Part shown: piece after piece, positions 54,036-62,842 of the stretch
Layout: every line of letters begins with the position of its first letter
Position numbering within the stretch: position 1 is the stretch's first letter
Assembly (NCBI RefSeq): GCF_009856625.1
Contig: NZ_CP047241.1
Location: forward strand, 248,001-312,000
Source: Aquitalea denitrificans
GTDB lineage: Bacteria > Pseudomonadota > Gammaproteobacteria > Burkholderiales > Chromobacteriaceae
DNA length: 64,000 nt
Direction of reading: 5' to 3'
The notes under the pieces: generated by a model
The model's database searches: none
The model's input: only the letters and a program-made list of their open reading frames with translations
Told to the model about the DNA's origin: nothing
Translations under genes and position numbers: made by a program

Positions 54036-54524
54036 TTATTTTTTCAACAGGCTAGATTTTGACCAGTCGCAGACTATGCCTGTTGCATCTTCTTTTTGTG
54101 CCCCTTGGTCAAGAGATAATTGATAGTGTTTATTTTTTTTCTTGGAGAAATATACAACGTCTGTACTTGGAGGGGCTTTCATATATACAGTGTAAATATA
54201 ATACCCAGTCATTTTGTTGTTCATTATTTCGGCGTATGTTTGCATGTCAGCCTCACCATAAATTTTTGATTTTTCTCTGCCTATGTCTTCTGAATAGAGA
54301 TATTTCAGACGTCTTTTAGGTCCATTGTTATGTTGTGCTTCACCAGTGTTCTGTTGGTCACGAAATAAGTTGAAATTAATAAATATAACTTCATTTTTGT
54401 CTCGCACTGAAAAGCAAGTGGGGTCGGATATATCTAATTCATATATTGAACTTCCCTGGCTGTTAGTCGCATGCGCTGCAATAGTAAACAGAAAGATGAC
54501 TGCGATGGTTGGCTTTCTTAACAT
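54036..54524 (-). CDS. Small secreted protein, immunity paralogue 2
   Basis: 162 aa with signal peptide MLRKPTIAVIFLFTIAAHA. The core runs ISDPTCFSVRDKNEVIFINF, KRRLKYLYSEDIGREKS, EIMNNKMTGYYIYTVYMKAP, VVYFSKKKNKHYQLSLDQG and CDWSKSSLL, very close to paralogue 1. AT-rich compared with the flanks. Candidate immunity protein of the neighbouring M23/GH19-like effector. Confidence 0.75.
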   Translation of the reverse strand: MLRKPTIAVIFLFTIAAHATNSQGSSIYELDISDPTCFSVRDKNEVIFINFNLFRDQQNTGEAQHNNGPKRRLKYLYSEDIGREKSKIYGEADMQTYAEIMNNKMTGYYIYTVYMKAPPSTDVVYFSKKKNKHYQLSLDQGAQKEDATGIVCDWSKSSLLKK

Positions 54525-54579
54525 TGGTATCCTTGCAGTGGGGATTGTGGTGGATGTTTTAAATAATTATTTGATTTGC

Positions 54580-55071
54580 TTAGTTTTCACTATTATTTAA
54601 TAGATTTGACTTGGACCAGTCACACCCAATGGCCGGTACTTGTATTTTTGAATGTGCAGCTCCTAAATCGCGAGATAGATTGTACATTTTATTTTTCTTT
54701 TTGGAGAAGTACGCAATGCCTGGAGGTGCTCTTGTGTATACAGTGTAGATGTAATATCCAGTCATTTTATTATTCATCATTTCGGCATAAATTTGTCTTT
54801 CTTCATCAGTGGCTGATCTATTGGTTTCTATTGTTTCTGTGTATAAATATTTAAGGCGTAATGTTGGGCCGTTAATATGTTTGGCAAAACCACCTTGTTG
54901 TTCATTGGAAAATAGCATTAGTCTGATAAATGTAAGATCACTCTTCTCTCCTCCTGAATAGCAATAGTCACTAAATACATCTATTTGGGTTGTTTGCATT
55001 TCCTCTCCGTTGATGGCTGGGCTGGTAAAAATGAAAAAAATGTAAACTAAGAAAGTAAATATTATTGACAT
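54580..55071 (-). CDS. Small secreted protein, immunity paralogue 1
   Basis: 163 aa with signal peptide MSIIFTFLVYIFFIFTSPA. Core marks shared with its neighbours: LRLKYLYTETIETN, EMMNNKMTGYYIYTVYTRAP, IAYFSKKKNKMYNLSRDLG, CDWSKSNLL. Single or paired cysteines (DYCYSG, GCDWSK) suit an oxidising periplasm. It directly follows the effector (135-bp gap). Candidate cognate immunity protein. Confidence 0.75.
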   Translation of the reverse strand: MSIIFTFLVYIFFIFTSPAINGEEMQTTQIDVFSDYCYSGGEKSDLTFIRLMLFSNEQQGGFAKHINGPTLRLKYLYTETIETNRSATDEERQIYAEMMNNKMTGYYIYTVYTRAPPGIAYFSKKKNKMYNLSRDLGAAHSKIQVPAIGCDWSKSNLLNNSEN

Positions 55072-55206
55072 GTATATATCTCTTTGCGATTATTCTTTCA
55101 TTGTTAATATTTAAGGTCTTTGTAATGTGTAGGGTATGCTAAATGAGTGGGTGGTTTTAATGTATTTCTTTATTATCTTTCCATTTTTGTCTTTCTCATC
55201 GGATTC

Positions 55207-57439
55207 TTATTCTTTGCTATTTCTACGCCAGTCAAAAGTGATGTTCACACCCCCTTTGGGTGGGATGGAATCATGCAAAATCCATTTGCAATACTCCAAG
55301 GCTTGTAGTCGTCGTTCAAGCCCTTCAATTTTATGTTCGAGAACCTTGCCATTGATGCCTTTGCTGACCTCGATGCCATTTTGAATGGTATTCCCTACAT
55401 CACACAGACGGTGTAGCATAACTGCATATGGTGATTGATTGCTAATCCAGTAAAAGCCACTGCTATCAATGCAGCCAAATACATTATTGATGGACGGAGG
55501 TTTTTTATTTTTTGGGCCTGGCACTCCTGGTTTTGCAATCATCAGGTCTGGGTCCCAGCCTAATTCCGCATACACACCAAGCTGTGCATTTTTGGTGGGT
55601 GGTATTCCACGAAATTCACCATACTTTGAATAAGAACCTTTGTGTGTGAGTTGAATAATGCCGCGTCCCCAATAGGGCTTGTATTTTGCGCTTTGAAGAT
55701 GTGGCTCGGCTAAAAATGCCAGATAGCTGGTTTCTGGAATGGTCTGGGAAATAAAATGGGCTAATCTTCCTTTGCTGTGTAATATTCCATATTTGTTAAA
55801 GCCTTGGCATAGTGCCTTTGTCCAGGTTTTGGCCGTGGAGAATGCTGCCTCCCAACTCTTGGATTCGGTTTTAAATTGCGTATCAACAAGGCGTTTTAGT
55901 GTTCTTGGCAGTAATTGCGCAAATTCAAACTCCGACAGCCAATTACATTTCCTGAAATGCAGGATGAACTCCCTGGGATTGAAGAACCAGACATCTTCGG
56001 TTATCGCGCCCTGGTAAAATGCCTTGCTGGCATTGTCTACAGTAGGTAGACAAGCACTGGGGAATTTATTGTTGTTGTCGACGAATCGCTGCCAGAAGCA
56101 GGCTTTGTCCAGGTCGTCCATTAATTTCTGGAATTTGCTATTGTCTAGTGGTATGGGGTTGAGCGGGAATGCCACTTTACGCCATTGTTGGCGCACTGCC
56201 TTCTTTGCTTTGTCCCATTCGCTGGGAATTTTGCAAATCATCTTTGATAGTTTGCTACTGACAGCCGGGTCAGTTAATGCCCGTTGTAATGCGGCTGCGT
56301 TTTTCTCGCTGCCCGCTGGATACAGTAGTGAATGAATGATTTTGCTATCACACAGGCCGTTATCAACCGGATCATCATCGATGAGGGTCCAGTCTGCCCA
56401 GTCCGGAAAATCGCCATCACTAAATACGGTAATGGGCTTTGCGCCCTGGGCGGGTGCGGCATTGAGATTGACCCAGGCCAGGCCCTGTGGTGTGTCAATC
56501 TGATGCCAGTGTGGAATGTCATGGCCAATTTTCTGGGTGTTGACCTCATCAAGGATGCGGCCAAATTTCAGCATTTCATAAATTGCGCTAGGTGTGCTCT
56601 TTTTATAATTTTTGCTAATTGTTATTGATTTGTTATGGAGATTATATTCGTAGTTTTCGTAAAAATCTTTATGCTTGGCTGAGCAAGGAATGGCAGTGTA
56701 TTCATTATTATTAAGTAACTTTGTAGTGATTGCTGCGTCTCCCTTCTCAAATTTGATGGTGACGTATAAATCTGTCGTACTCGGTGTTGGGTTTTTTGAG
56801 GGTGGATGCGCTGTAATCTGGCGCTGTCGCCTGGAAATATAAGGGAGTGCCTGCCGGGATGTAGTAGTGGGTATCGCCGTAAACAATGTTTTTCCGGCCG
56901 GATTTGGCGAGGTTCAGCTTGCCGCTGCTGCGACCGGTGATTTTCTTTACATTTGCGCCGCTGCAAAATATTTCAAAATGGATGCCGCTATTGTCTGCCA
57001 CGTTACCGACATGGCCAATCAGGTCTTTTCTATAGACGGGGCTGCCCTTGGCGTAGGCTGTCTTGATTGCTTCATTGATGACTTGCAGGTGTTGATAGCA
57101 GGAGTAATACACAATGCAGCCTTCTGCCTCGCTGCCAATCTGGGTTTCATGCCTGATGATCACCACTCCGTTGGAGTTGGCGTGCTCGCTGAGGTCTGTT
57201 CCTTTGTCCTCGGCGTAATACATGACGGCACCGTCAGCAATCGCCCATACGGCGTTGTTGTCCCCCGATCCGACAAAGCCGGTAATGTGCAGGCCGGGGT
57301 GCCATTGGCCGGATTTCCCTACTGGATATCCGCCCCTGTCGCGATTGGGCATCATGCTTTCCAGCCATGCCCTATCTTCTTTCTGGGTGGTGGTTTGTGC
57401 TTGTGCTGGCTTTAGTAGTACGGGTGGTCCGATTAACAT
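55207..57439 (-). pseudogene. M23 peptidase plus GH19-like effector, split by a frame shift
   Basis: Two overlapping frames appear to be one gene of about 745 codons. Frame 1 (57439 to the stop at 56747) is an M23-type domain: QWHPGLHITG, then GIHFEIFCSG. Frame 2, open to the stop at 55207, has no ATG until 56574 and carries WVNL and SDGDFPDWADWTLIDDD, then a GH19/lysozyme-like end: LAHFISQTIPETSYL (candidate catalytic Glu) and PYWGRGIIQLTHKGSYSKYG. The frames join if one A is removed from the A6 run at 56792-56797 (minus-strand CTCAAAAAACCC). Reasons may be slippage, a real mutation or a read error. It follows vgrG and PAAR, so it is a candidate cell-wall T6SS effector. No signal peptide is evident. 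Confidence 0.75.
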
Positions 57440-57490
57440 GGTTGGTCCTTGCCCTTATTGAATAATGAGCTGGTGGATAATCAATACCCT

Positions 57491-59782
57491 TTATTCCGAG
57501 TAGTTCTCATCAAGGCTTAATTCGGTTTTGGGAAATGCGCTGATTGGATTAGGCAGCCCCGCCTTCCCCTCATTACTCAGCGTGCCGTGCAGCTTGATAT
57601 CACCGAACACTTCGATGCCTTTAGCACTGATGCGGATGCCATGGCCGCCGGCCGCCAGTTCAATGCTGTCGTGCCCGGCCACGCTGATGTGCTGGTTGCT
57701 GTTCAGCCGCAGGGACTTGGCTGCCGACACCGCCAGCGGGCCGCCTTGTGCCTGGATGTCCACGCTGCCCTGGTTGGCATACAGACGTGCGCCGCCGCTG
57801 CGGGCAAACAGGCTGATGGCACCGTTGGCGTTGTGGCGGATGTCGCCCAGTGCGGCGTGGCTGATGTGCTGTCCGGCGGTGACGGCATAGCTGGCACCTG
57901 CGGATTGCTGGATGGTGTGCGGGGTGGTGAGGCCGATGCCGGCCGGGGCGCTCATCAGGATGCCGGCCTGTGCCAGTTGTTTGAGCGAGTGCTGTAGCAG
58001 GTCGACCTGGGCCTGGACATCCGGCGGCAGGGCCTGGGCGGTGGTCGCGGCATCGGCCAGGGCTTTGGCCAGCCGGTTGGCTTGTTCCAGCTGATGCAGT
58101 GCTGCGGCCATGTCCAGTTGTTGGGTGGCGGCGACGGATTTGGCTTCGGCGCTGATGAGCAGGCCTTTGCCAGCGCGGATGGCACCCCAGTGGTCGGTAC
58201 GGATTTCAAACCCTTCTCCGCGTTGCTGGCGTGTGGCATCCACCAGGTGGCCGATATTCAGTTGGGCCTTGCCGTACTCGGTGGCCAGCTTGATGTGCTG
58301 TTTGCCTTGCAAGTCCTCCATGCGCAGCTTGTTGTTGGCCTTGGTACGGATGACGTTGCGGCTGTTCCATTGCGTGGTGATATGGTCCGGGTGGGTGCTG
58401 TCATGGGTGATGGAGGCGATGTATGGCGCGTCGGGGTCGCCATCGCTAAAAGCCAGGTTGACGATGGTGCCGGCGTGGATAGGCATGTGGAAACCGAATT
58501 GCCCGCCTGCAAACGGTTTGGCCAGACGGACGGCGCGTGAGTCTCCACCGGGGCTCCATTTGTCCAGATCAAACAGGTAGCGCACGCGGTAGCGGCCATG
58601 CTCGTCGATGAAGGGGTATTGGTAGCTGTTATTACCGGGGCTCACCACCATGGCGGGCAGGGTGCTGTGAATGCGCGGTTTGGGGAGCAAGGCAGGACGC
58701 CAGATGCGGTCTGAAGGGATGGCCTCAAAAGTGTTTTCATAGGCTTGGTCACGGCGGCCACGATGTATCACCGCCGTGATCAGCCAGCCGTGAGGGGCAT
58801 CTGCAAACGGTCGAGTCAGGCGTAGCACTTCGCCTGGTCGAAGCCGGCACACATTGCCCTTGCCGCTGGCGATGCATTGCCGGCTGACGGACAGTTGGTG
58901 ACGTAGCTGCGCTACCCGGTCGGATTCATCTTTGTCCCGGTTGCCATCGCCCCACTCATAGTCTTCGCCGTACGCAGCAGGAACGTCTACGCTAAATCCT
59001 GCTGTCCCATCCAGTGGAGTACTGGCCGTCATGTCGTTGAAATTGCGTCGTCGCGTGGTTTTCAGCATCGGGTGGTGGCGAATGGTGAGTTCGGTGATGG
59101 CCTCCGTCCCGATACTTTCCAGTCCTGCATGTTCCTTCAGCTCGATGTCGTTCAGGTTTCCCCGACAGTAATGTTCGAGGTTGTTACCAAAGTTGATGAC
59201 ATCCTTGCCGTCTTTGGATTGAGTGAACTGGTAGAAGATGCCGGCATGGGCGGCAATGCGGGATAGGAAGGCCAGATCGGTTTCGCGGAATTGGGTGATG
59301 TGTTCGTATGAGGCTTGTACGCCGGTCAGGTTGAAACTGAAATCGGTGCCATCTAGCGCATGTTTGCGCAATAGCGCTTCAATCACCTGCGCAACTGTCG
59401 CGTTTTGGAACAGGCGGGTGCTGCGACTGTCCTGCAGCAGGGCAATGCGTGGGCTGATTTCGAAGGTATACAGCGTTTCTTCCGGGGTGCTGCGGGCACG
59501 TTGCGCATGTCGTACCACACCGTGCCAGCTGCGTTGTCCTTCCTGGCCGGTCGGGAGTGGGGACAGGCTGGGAATCGCCAGCGGTGGTGCCGTCGATTGC
59601 GGTGTGATGGTGAAGGTAACCGGCTGGCCAATCAGGCGGGCCAAGGCCAGATCACGCTCTGCCATCGTTACCGATATGGTCAGTTGGTATGGTCTATCTA
59701 GTGCTTCTTCAATGTGAAATTCATAAACCGATAGCGCAAGCTTGAAGCGGGACGGGAATGCTAACTGGTAAGGATTTTGCAT
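57491..59782 (-). CDS. vgrG: Type VI secretion spike protein VgrG
   Basis: 763 aa from the ATG at 59782 (MQNPYQLAFPSRFKLAL). A GTG at 59830 would add 16 residues and overlap the PAAR gene. The gp27-like part has LDRPYQLTISVTMAERD and YEHITQFRETDLAFLSRIAAHAG (given in parts). The gp5-like OB domain contains YQYPFIDEHGRYRVRYLFD and GTIVNLAFSDGDPDAPYIA, followed by NVIRTKANNKLRMED. The DUF2345 beta-helix part follows (DIRHNANGAISLFARSGG). The tail continues for some 40 residues past the helix (PISAFPKTELSLDENYSE), where a cargo could dock. Confidence 0.92.
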   Translation of the reverse strand: MQNPYQLAFPSRFKLALSVYEFHIEEALDRPYQLTISVTMAERDLALARLIGQPVTFTITPQSTAPPLAIPSLSPLPTGQEGQRSWHGVVRHAQRARSTPEETLYTFEISPRIALLQDSRSTRLFQNATVAQVIEALLRKHALDGTDFSFNLTGVQASYEHITQFRETDLAFLSRIAAHAGIFYQFTQSKDGKDVINFGNNLEHYCRGNLNDIELKEHAGLESIGTEAITELTIRHHPMLKTTRRRNFNDMTASTPLDGTAGFSVDVPAAYGEDYEWGDGNRDKDESDRVAQLRHQLSVSRQCIASGKGNVCRLRPGEVLRLTRPFADAPHGWLITAVIHRGRRDQAYENTFEAIPSDRIWRPALLPKPRIHSTLPAMVVSPGNNSYQYPFIDEHGRYRVRYLFDLDKWSPGGDSRAVRLAKPFAGGQFGFHMPIHAGTIVNLAFSDGDPDAPYIASITHDSTHPDHITTQWNSRNVIRTKANNKLRMEDLQGKQHIKLATEYGKAQLNIGHLVDATRQQRGEGFEIRTDHWGAIRAGKGLLISAEAKSVAATQQLDMAAALHQLEQANRLAKALADAATTAQALPPDVQAQVDLLQHSLKQLAQAGILMSAPAGIGLTTPHTIQQSAGASYAVTAGQHISHAALGDIRHNANGAISLFARSGGARLYANQGSVDIQAQGGPLAVSAAKSLRLNSNQHISVAGHDSIELAAGGHGIRISAKGIEVFGDIKLHGTLSNEGKAGLPNPISAFPKTELSLDENYSE

Positions 59783-59804
59783 GGACGTAGGCTCTTGAGG
59801 CAGG

Positions 59805-60098
59805 TCAGACGGCGACACGCCATTCTTCACAATCGTGGATCAGGCGCGGGTGGTCAGGGCAGCGGCACAGCACGAGGTCATCGTTGAGCGCCAGGGTTTT
59901 TCCCTTGATATTGTTTTGCCCCAGTGTGCCGCGTGGCCCGGCCATCGCAATGACGCCGGTTGTGCCACAGATATCGCAGCGCACCCTGGCGCCGATGAAG
60001 GACACGGGAATCCCAAGTAGTGTCGGCCCATCGACCATACCTTCCACGACTTCACCGCGTCCGGTGATACGACAGCCGAGGCGAATGACAAATCTCAT
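59805..60098 (-). CDS. PAAR-domain spike tip protein
   Basis: 97 aa. The PAAR pattern is present: a GEVVEGMVDG start, a cysteine group RCDICGTTGVIAMAG and a second one with ALNDDLVLCRCPDHP, which can bind the zinc at the tip. It lies immediately before vgrG (22-bp gap to the chosen start) and overlaps the upstream gene by four bases. It caps the VgrG trimer. Confidence 0.85.
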   Translation of the reverse strand: MRFVIRLGCRITGRGEVVEGMVDGPTLLGIPVSFIGARVRCDICGTTGVIAMAGPRGTLGQNNIKGKTLALNDDLVLCRCPDHPRLIHDCEEWRVAV

Positions 60099-61429
60099 GT
60101 GTTGGCTCCTGTTGTGGTCGATTCGGGCGGTAGTGCAATGCCAGCCCAGTGCTGATTTTCCTGCTGGCCTTGCCAGCCAACCGCTTGTTGCCGCAGCGAC
60201 GAGGCTTCCACTGCCATTGCTGCCATGATCCAGCAGCCCAAGGCACCGGGATTGCCCCAGTAAGGTTCATGTTCCACGGCGTCGATTTGCCAGCCTGCTG
60301 CGGATAGTTCTTCCGGGCTGTCACGGTTCAGGCTGAAAAAGGATGCGGGCGGATTGGCCAGTGCAGCATTGCGCTGTGCCAAAGCCAGATGTTCTGGTGC
60401 GCTGAACAGCACCGGTCGAGACAGGCTGCCACCATCCGGCGTATTGCTTGCCAGCATGGCAAAGGCGGCTTCGGCGGCCGGGGGGCGATTGCTTGCGCCG
60501 AAGCTGGCCGCAGGCGTGGCGATGCCTGCCAACAGGTGATAGCTGGCGTGTTGCCGGGCGTGGAGTGCGTCAATCACCTGATCAATGTCCTCGGGGCTGT
60601 GCAAGCGCTGAGGATGTGCAGTCAAAAAGATGCCCAGTTCGCTGGCATGTTGTCGAAAGCGTAGCCACGCGTCTTCGCTGCCACTCCAGGAAACGGGGAC
60701 CGATGGGTTCAACACCGGTCGCGGCCACTCCGCCAGCATCGTGGCCAGTTGGGCGGGGAGGTATTGGGCGGCGGGAAGGCGTTGTTCCTGTTCTTCCTCA
60801 TCGGATGTCATGTCGGATACTGCTGCGTCGTCCGCTAGCGGGACATCGACTTCTTCGCTGGTTTCATCATCGGCAACTGCCTCGTCGTCAGCCGCATAAG
60901 CGTCCCACATGGCCGCGTCTGTATCCTGCTGGCCGTCTGCTTCGGATATGGATTCCGGCTCAGCCAGATAGGGCGGTGCCGCGGACTCGCATTGTGGCAC
61001 CTGTAACAAGTTGCAGAATGGCACCGGTTTTGCCCTTTGTTGCCGGAGCAGAATCTGGCGATCTGCCGCGTGCATGCAGGCCGGTCCAAGCAAGGCGATA
61101 TGCGGGATAAAAAGTCGCGCTTTGCGGCGCTGTTCTTCCTGGTGATACGCGGCGAGATGCAAGGCATTGCGGTGATCAACAACCCAGCCTGCCAGCAGCC
61201 AGAAGCTGTAGCGCAACAGTGTCCAGAAGCAGGAAAGCATGAAACCGGGCGCGGCAGCCTTGAGCCAGAAGCCCGTCAGAGGGGCAGCTTTTGCTGTGCT
61301 GACTGCCGTGGTGTAGGTGCTGATCAGCGTTGAGAGCAAGGTGCAGGCGAGGATCAACATCACATAGTGCGGCCAGCGGGGCTTGCCTGGCAGTGTTTCT
61401 TGCTGCAGTTGATTTTCAGATGCTTGCAT
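60095..61429 (-). CDS. Unknown membrane protein heading the vgrG operon
   Basis: 444 aa; not recognised. Two hydrophobic helices lie at about residues 22-44 and 57-84. A strongly acidic linker follows at about residues 170-215 (DDEAVADDETSEEVDVPL, DMTSDEEEQEQRL). A soluble C-terminal domain of about 220 residues ends the protein (PVSWSGSEDAWLRFRQHA, IDQVIDALHARQHASYHLL, WGNPGALGCWIMAAMAVEA). Its stop overlaps the PAAR start (ATGA), so it is translated with the spike genes. It may help load the spike or cargo, but it has no DUF4123 or DUF1795 adaptor features that I can see. Confidence 0.7.
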   Translation of the reverse strand: MQASENQLQQETLPGKPRWPHYVMLILACTLLSTLISTYTTAVSTAKAAPLTGFWLKAAAPGFMLSCFWTLLRYSFWLLAGWVVDHRNALHLAAYHQEEQRRKARLFIPHIALLGPACMHAADRQILLRQQRAKPVPFCNLLQVPQCESAAPPYLAEPESISEADGQQDTDAAMWDAYAADDEAVADDETSEEVDVPLADDAAVSDMTSDEEEQEQRLPAAQYLPAQLATMLAEWPRPVLNPSVPVSWSGSEDAWLRFRQHASELGIFLTAHPQRLHSPEDIDQVIDALHARQHASYHLLAGIATPAASFGASNRPPAAEAAFAMLASNTPDGGSLSRPVLFSAPEHLALAQRNAALANPPASFFSLNRDSPEELSAAGWQIDAVEHEPYWGNPGALGCWIMAAMAVEASSLRQQAVGWQGQQENQHWAGIALPPESTTTGANT

Positions 61430-61652
61430 GCCGTGGTGACCGGTCGCTGGGGGCTATAGATCGGGCATTACACGGCCAGACATTTGCATCAGCAATGTCC
61501 ACTCAGCCAGTTTTACCGACCGGCCTTGTCTAAAGAATGGTGGGGGCCGATTGGCCTGCCTTGCTAAGGGCGCGCAATGACGGCAAGCGAATGCTTGGCC
61601 GCAGTGGTGTGATGACGTTCATGTGCAAACCGTGTTACGGCTTGTCCGCACG

Positions 61653-61755
61653 GATAACCGCCTGCTGCGGCGCAAGAGTCTGGAGCAAGGCGCATCGCCG
61701 CAGACCGTACATGGCGTACGGCAAGGCGGCGCAAGGCTGGAGCGGGGGGGTTATC
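61653..61755. repeat. Small element with inverted ends and internal direct repeats
   Basis: GATAACC at 61653-61659 and GGTTATC at 61749-61755 are inverted ends of a 103-bp block. Inside are two similar segments GCGGCGCAAG...CTGGAGC at 61667-61686 and 61726-61743, and the dyad CCGTAC/GTACGG around 61704-61720. The block starts 6 bp after the DeoR gene stop. It looks like a REP/MITE-type intergenic repeat; copies elsewhere cannot be checked. The remaining 61430-61652 shows no gene. Confidence 0.4.
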
Positions 61756-61760
61756 GGGTC

Positions 61761-62540
61761 TTAATCTGCAATGTGTACCTCGACATTGGCTCGCTGCAAG
61801 GCATGGGAGAGTGTGTCGTCCGGGCGATGATTCACGACCAGTCGGTGGATGTTCTCCAGCCCGCAAACCCGGAACAAGGCGGTAGCACCGAATTTGCTGG
61901 CGTCGGCAAGCACGGTGAGCCGCCGGGCCTGGGCAATCATGGCTTTGGCGATATCTGCCTCGGCTAGGGAAAAGTCCATTACCCCGTTTTCGTCGATGGC
62001 ACCAACCGTTAGCACGACATCGGTGGTATTGAACTGCTGAATTTGTGTGATGGCCAGGCCGCCGACGCTTTCCGAGGCGTCGGCCAGGTATTCGCCACCA
62101 ATCAGGAACACTTTGTTGCTGCGATCGCCCCGCCCAATGAGCTGGGCGATGGCCAGAGAATTGGTGATGATGGTCAGGTGCTGCTTGCGGGCCAGTTCCT
62201 GCGCCAGGGCCAATGTGGTGGTGCCCGTATCAATCAGCAGGGAATCACCGGCTTTGAACAGGCTGGCCGCCAGGCGCGCAATGCGCTGTTTTTCCTCGGC
62301 ATGCTGCATGCGGCGCTGACGAAAATCATGCTCAACCGGCTCATCCGAACTCATTGCTCCGCCATGGTATTTCTTGAGCAAGCCATGATTGGCCAATACG
62401 GTCAGATCCCGTCGTATTGTTTCGCGTGAGGCAGCTGTCAGGACTGACAGACGTTCCACACTGATCTTTTTGTGCTCTCGCACCAAGTCAAGAATGGCTT
62501 CCTGGCGCTGTTGGGGTTTGTGTGGTCCGGTGATTTTCAT
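61761..62540 (-). CDS. DeoR/GlpR-family transcriptional regulator
   Basis: 259 aa from the ATG at 62540 (MKITGPHKPQQRQEAIL); upstream in-frame codons to 62651 are unlike the family. The DeoR HTH reads ISVERLSVLTAASRETIRRDL. The sugar-phosphate sensing domain has LLIDTGTTTLALAQEL, ITNSLAIAQLI and LIGGEY. It is divergent from an FAD oxidoreductase of glycerol-3-phosphate dehydrogenase type, which suggests it controls polyol or glycerol-phosphate metabolism. Confidence 0.88.
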   Translation of the reverse strand: MKITGPHKPQQRQEAILDLVREHKKISVERLSVLTAASRETIRRDLTVLANHGLLKKYHGGAMSSDEPVEHDFRQRRMQHAEEKQRIARLAASLFKAGDSLLIDTGTTTLALAQELARKQHLTIITNSLAIAQLIGRGDRSNKVFLIGGEYLADASESVGGLAITQIQQFNTTDVVLTVGAIDENGVMDFSLAEADIAKAMIAQARRLTVLADASKFGATALFRVCGLENIHRLVVNHRPDDTLSHALQRANVEVHIAD

Positions 62541-62802
62541 GCGACATGCCTGGGTTTGAAGCAGGGAATCCAAGGGAAATGTCTGTCCATTCTGGCTTAT
62601 TCGCATCCCATGCGCACTATATCGCCGCCGTTTGCCTTCGAGGTCCGACATACGGGCTGTGCTGACCTTGGTTGAACATGGGTTGTATGCAGCACATCTT
62701 TCCCACTTTTTGTTGCGTTGGTGGCTGATTGCGGGACTTTCCCTGTCAATTAGTCATATTGTGGATTTTTCAGTCATTACATATTGTTTATTCATATTTT
62801 TT

Positions 62803-62816
62803 TGACCGTACGGTCA
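62803..62816. promoter_or_regulatory. Perfect 14-bp palindrome before the oxidoreductase gene
   Basis: TGACCGTACGGTCA lies 27 bp before the start codon of the FAD oxidoreductase gene. The form TGACC-N4-GGTCA recalls TetR-family sites such as RutR. It does not resemble known GlpR sites, so the regulator may be another protein than the adjacent DeoR one. Confidence 0.55.
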
Positions 62817-62842
62817 TTGTGTTTGACTGAAAAGGAAGGCCT

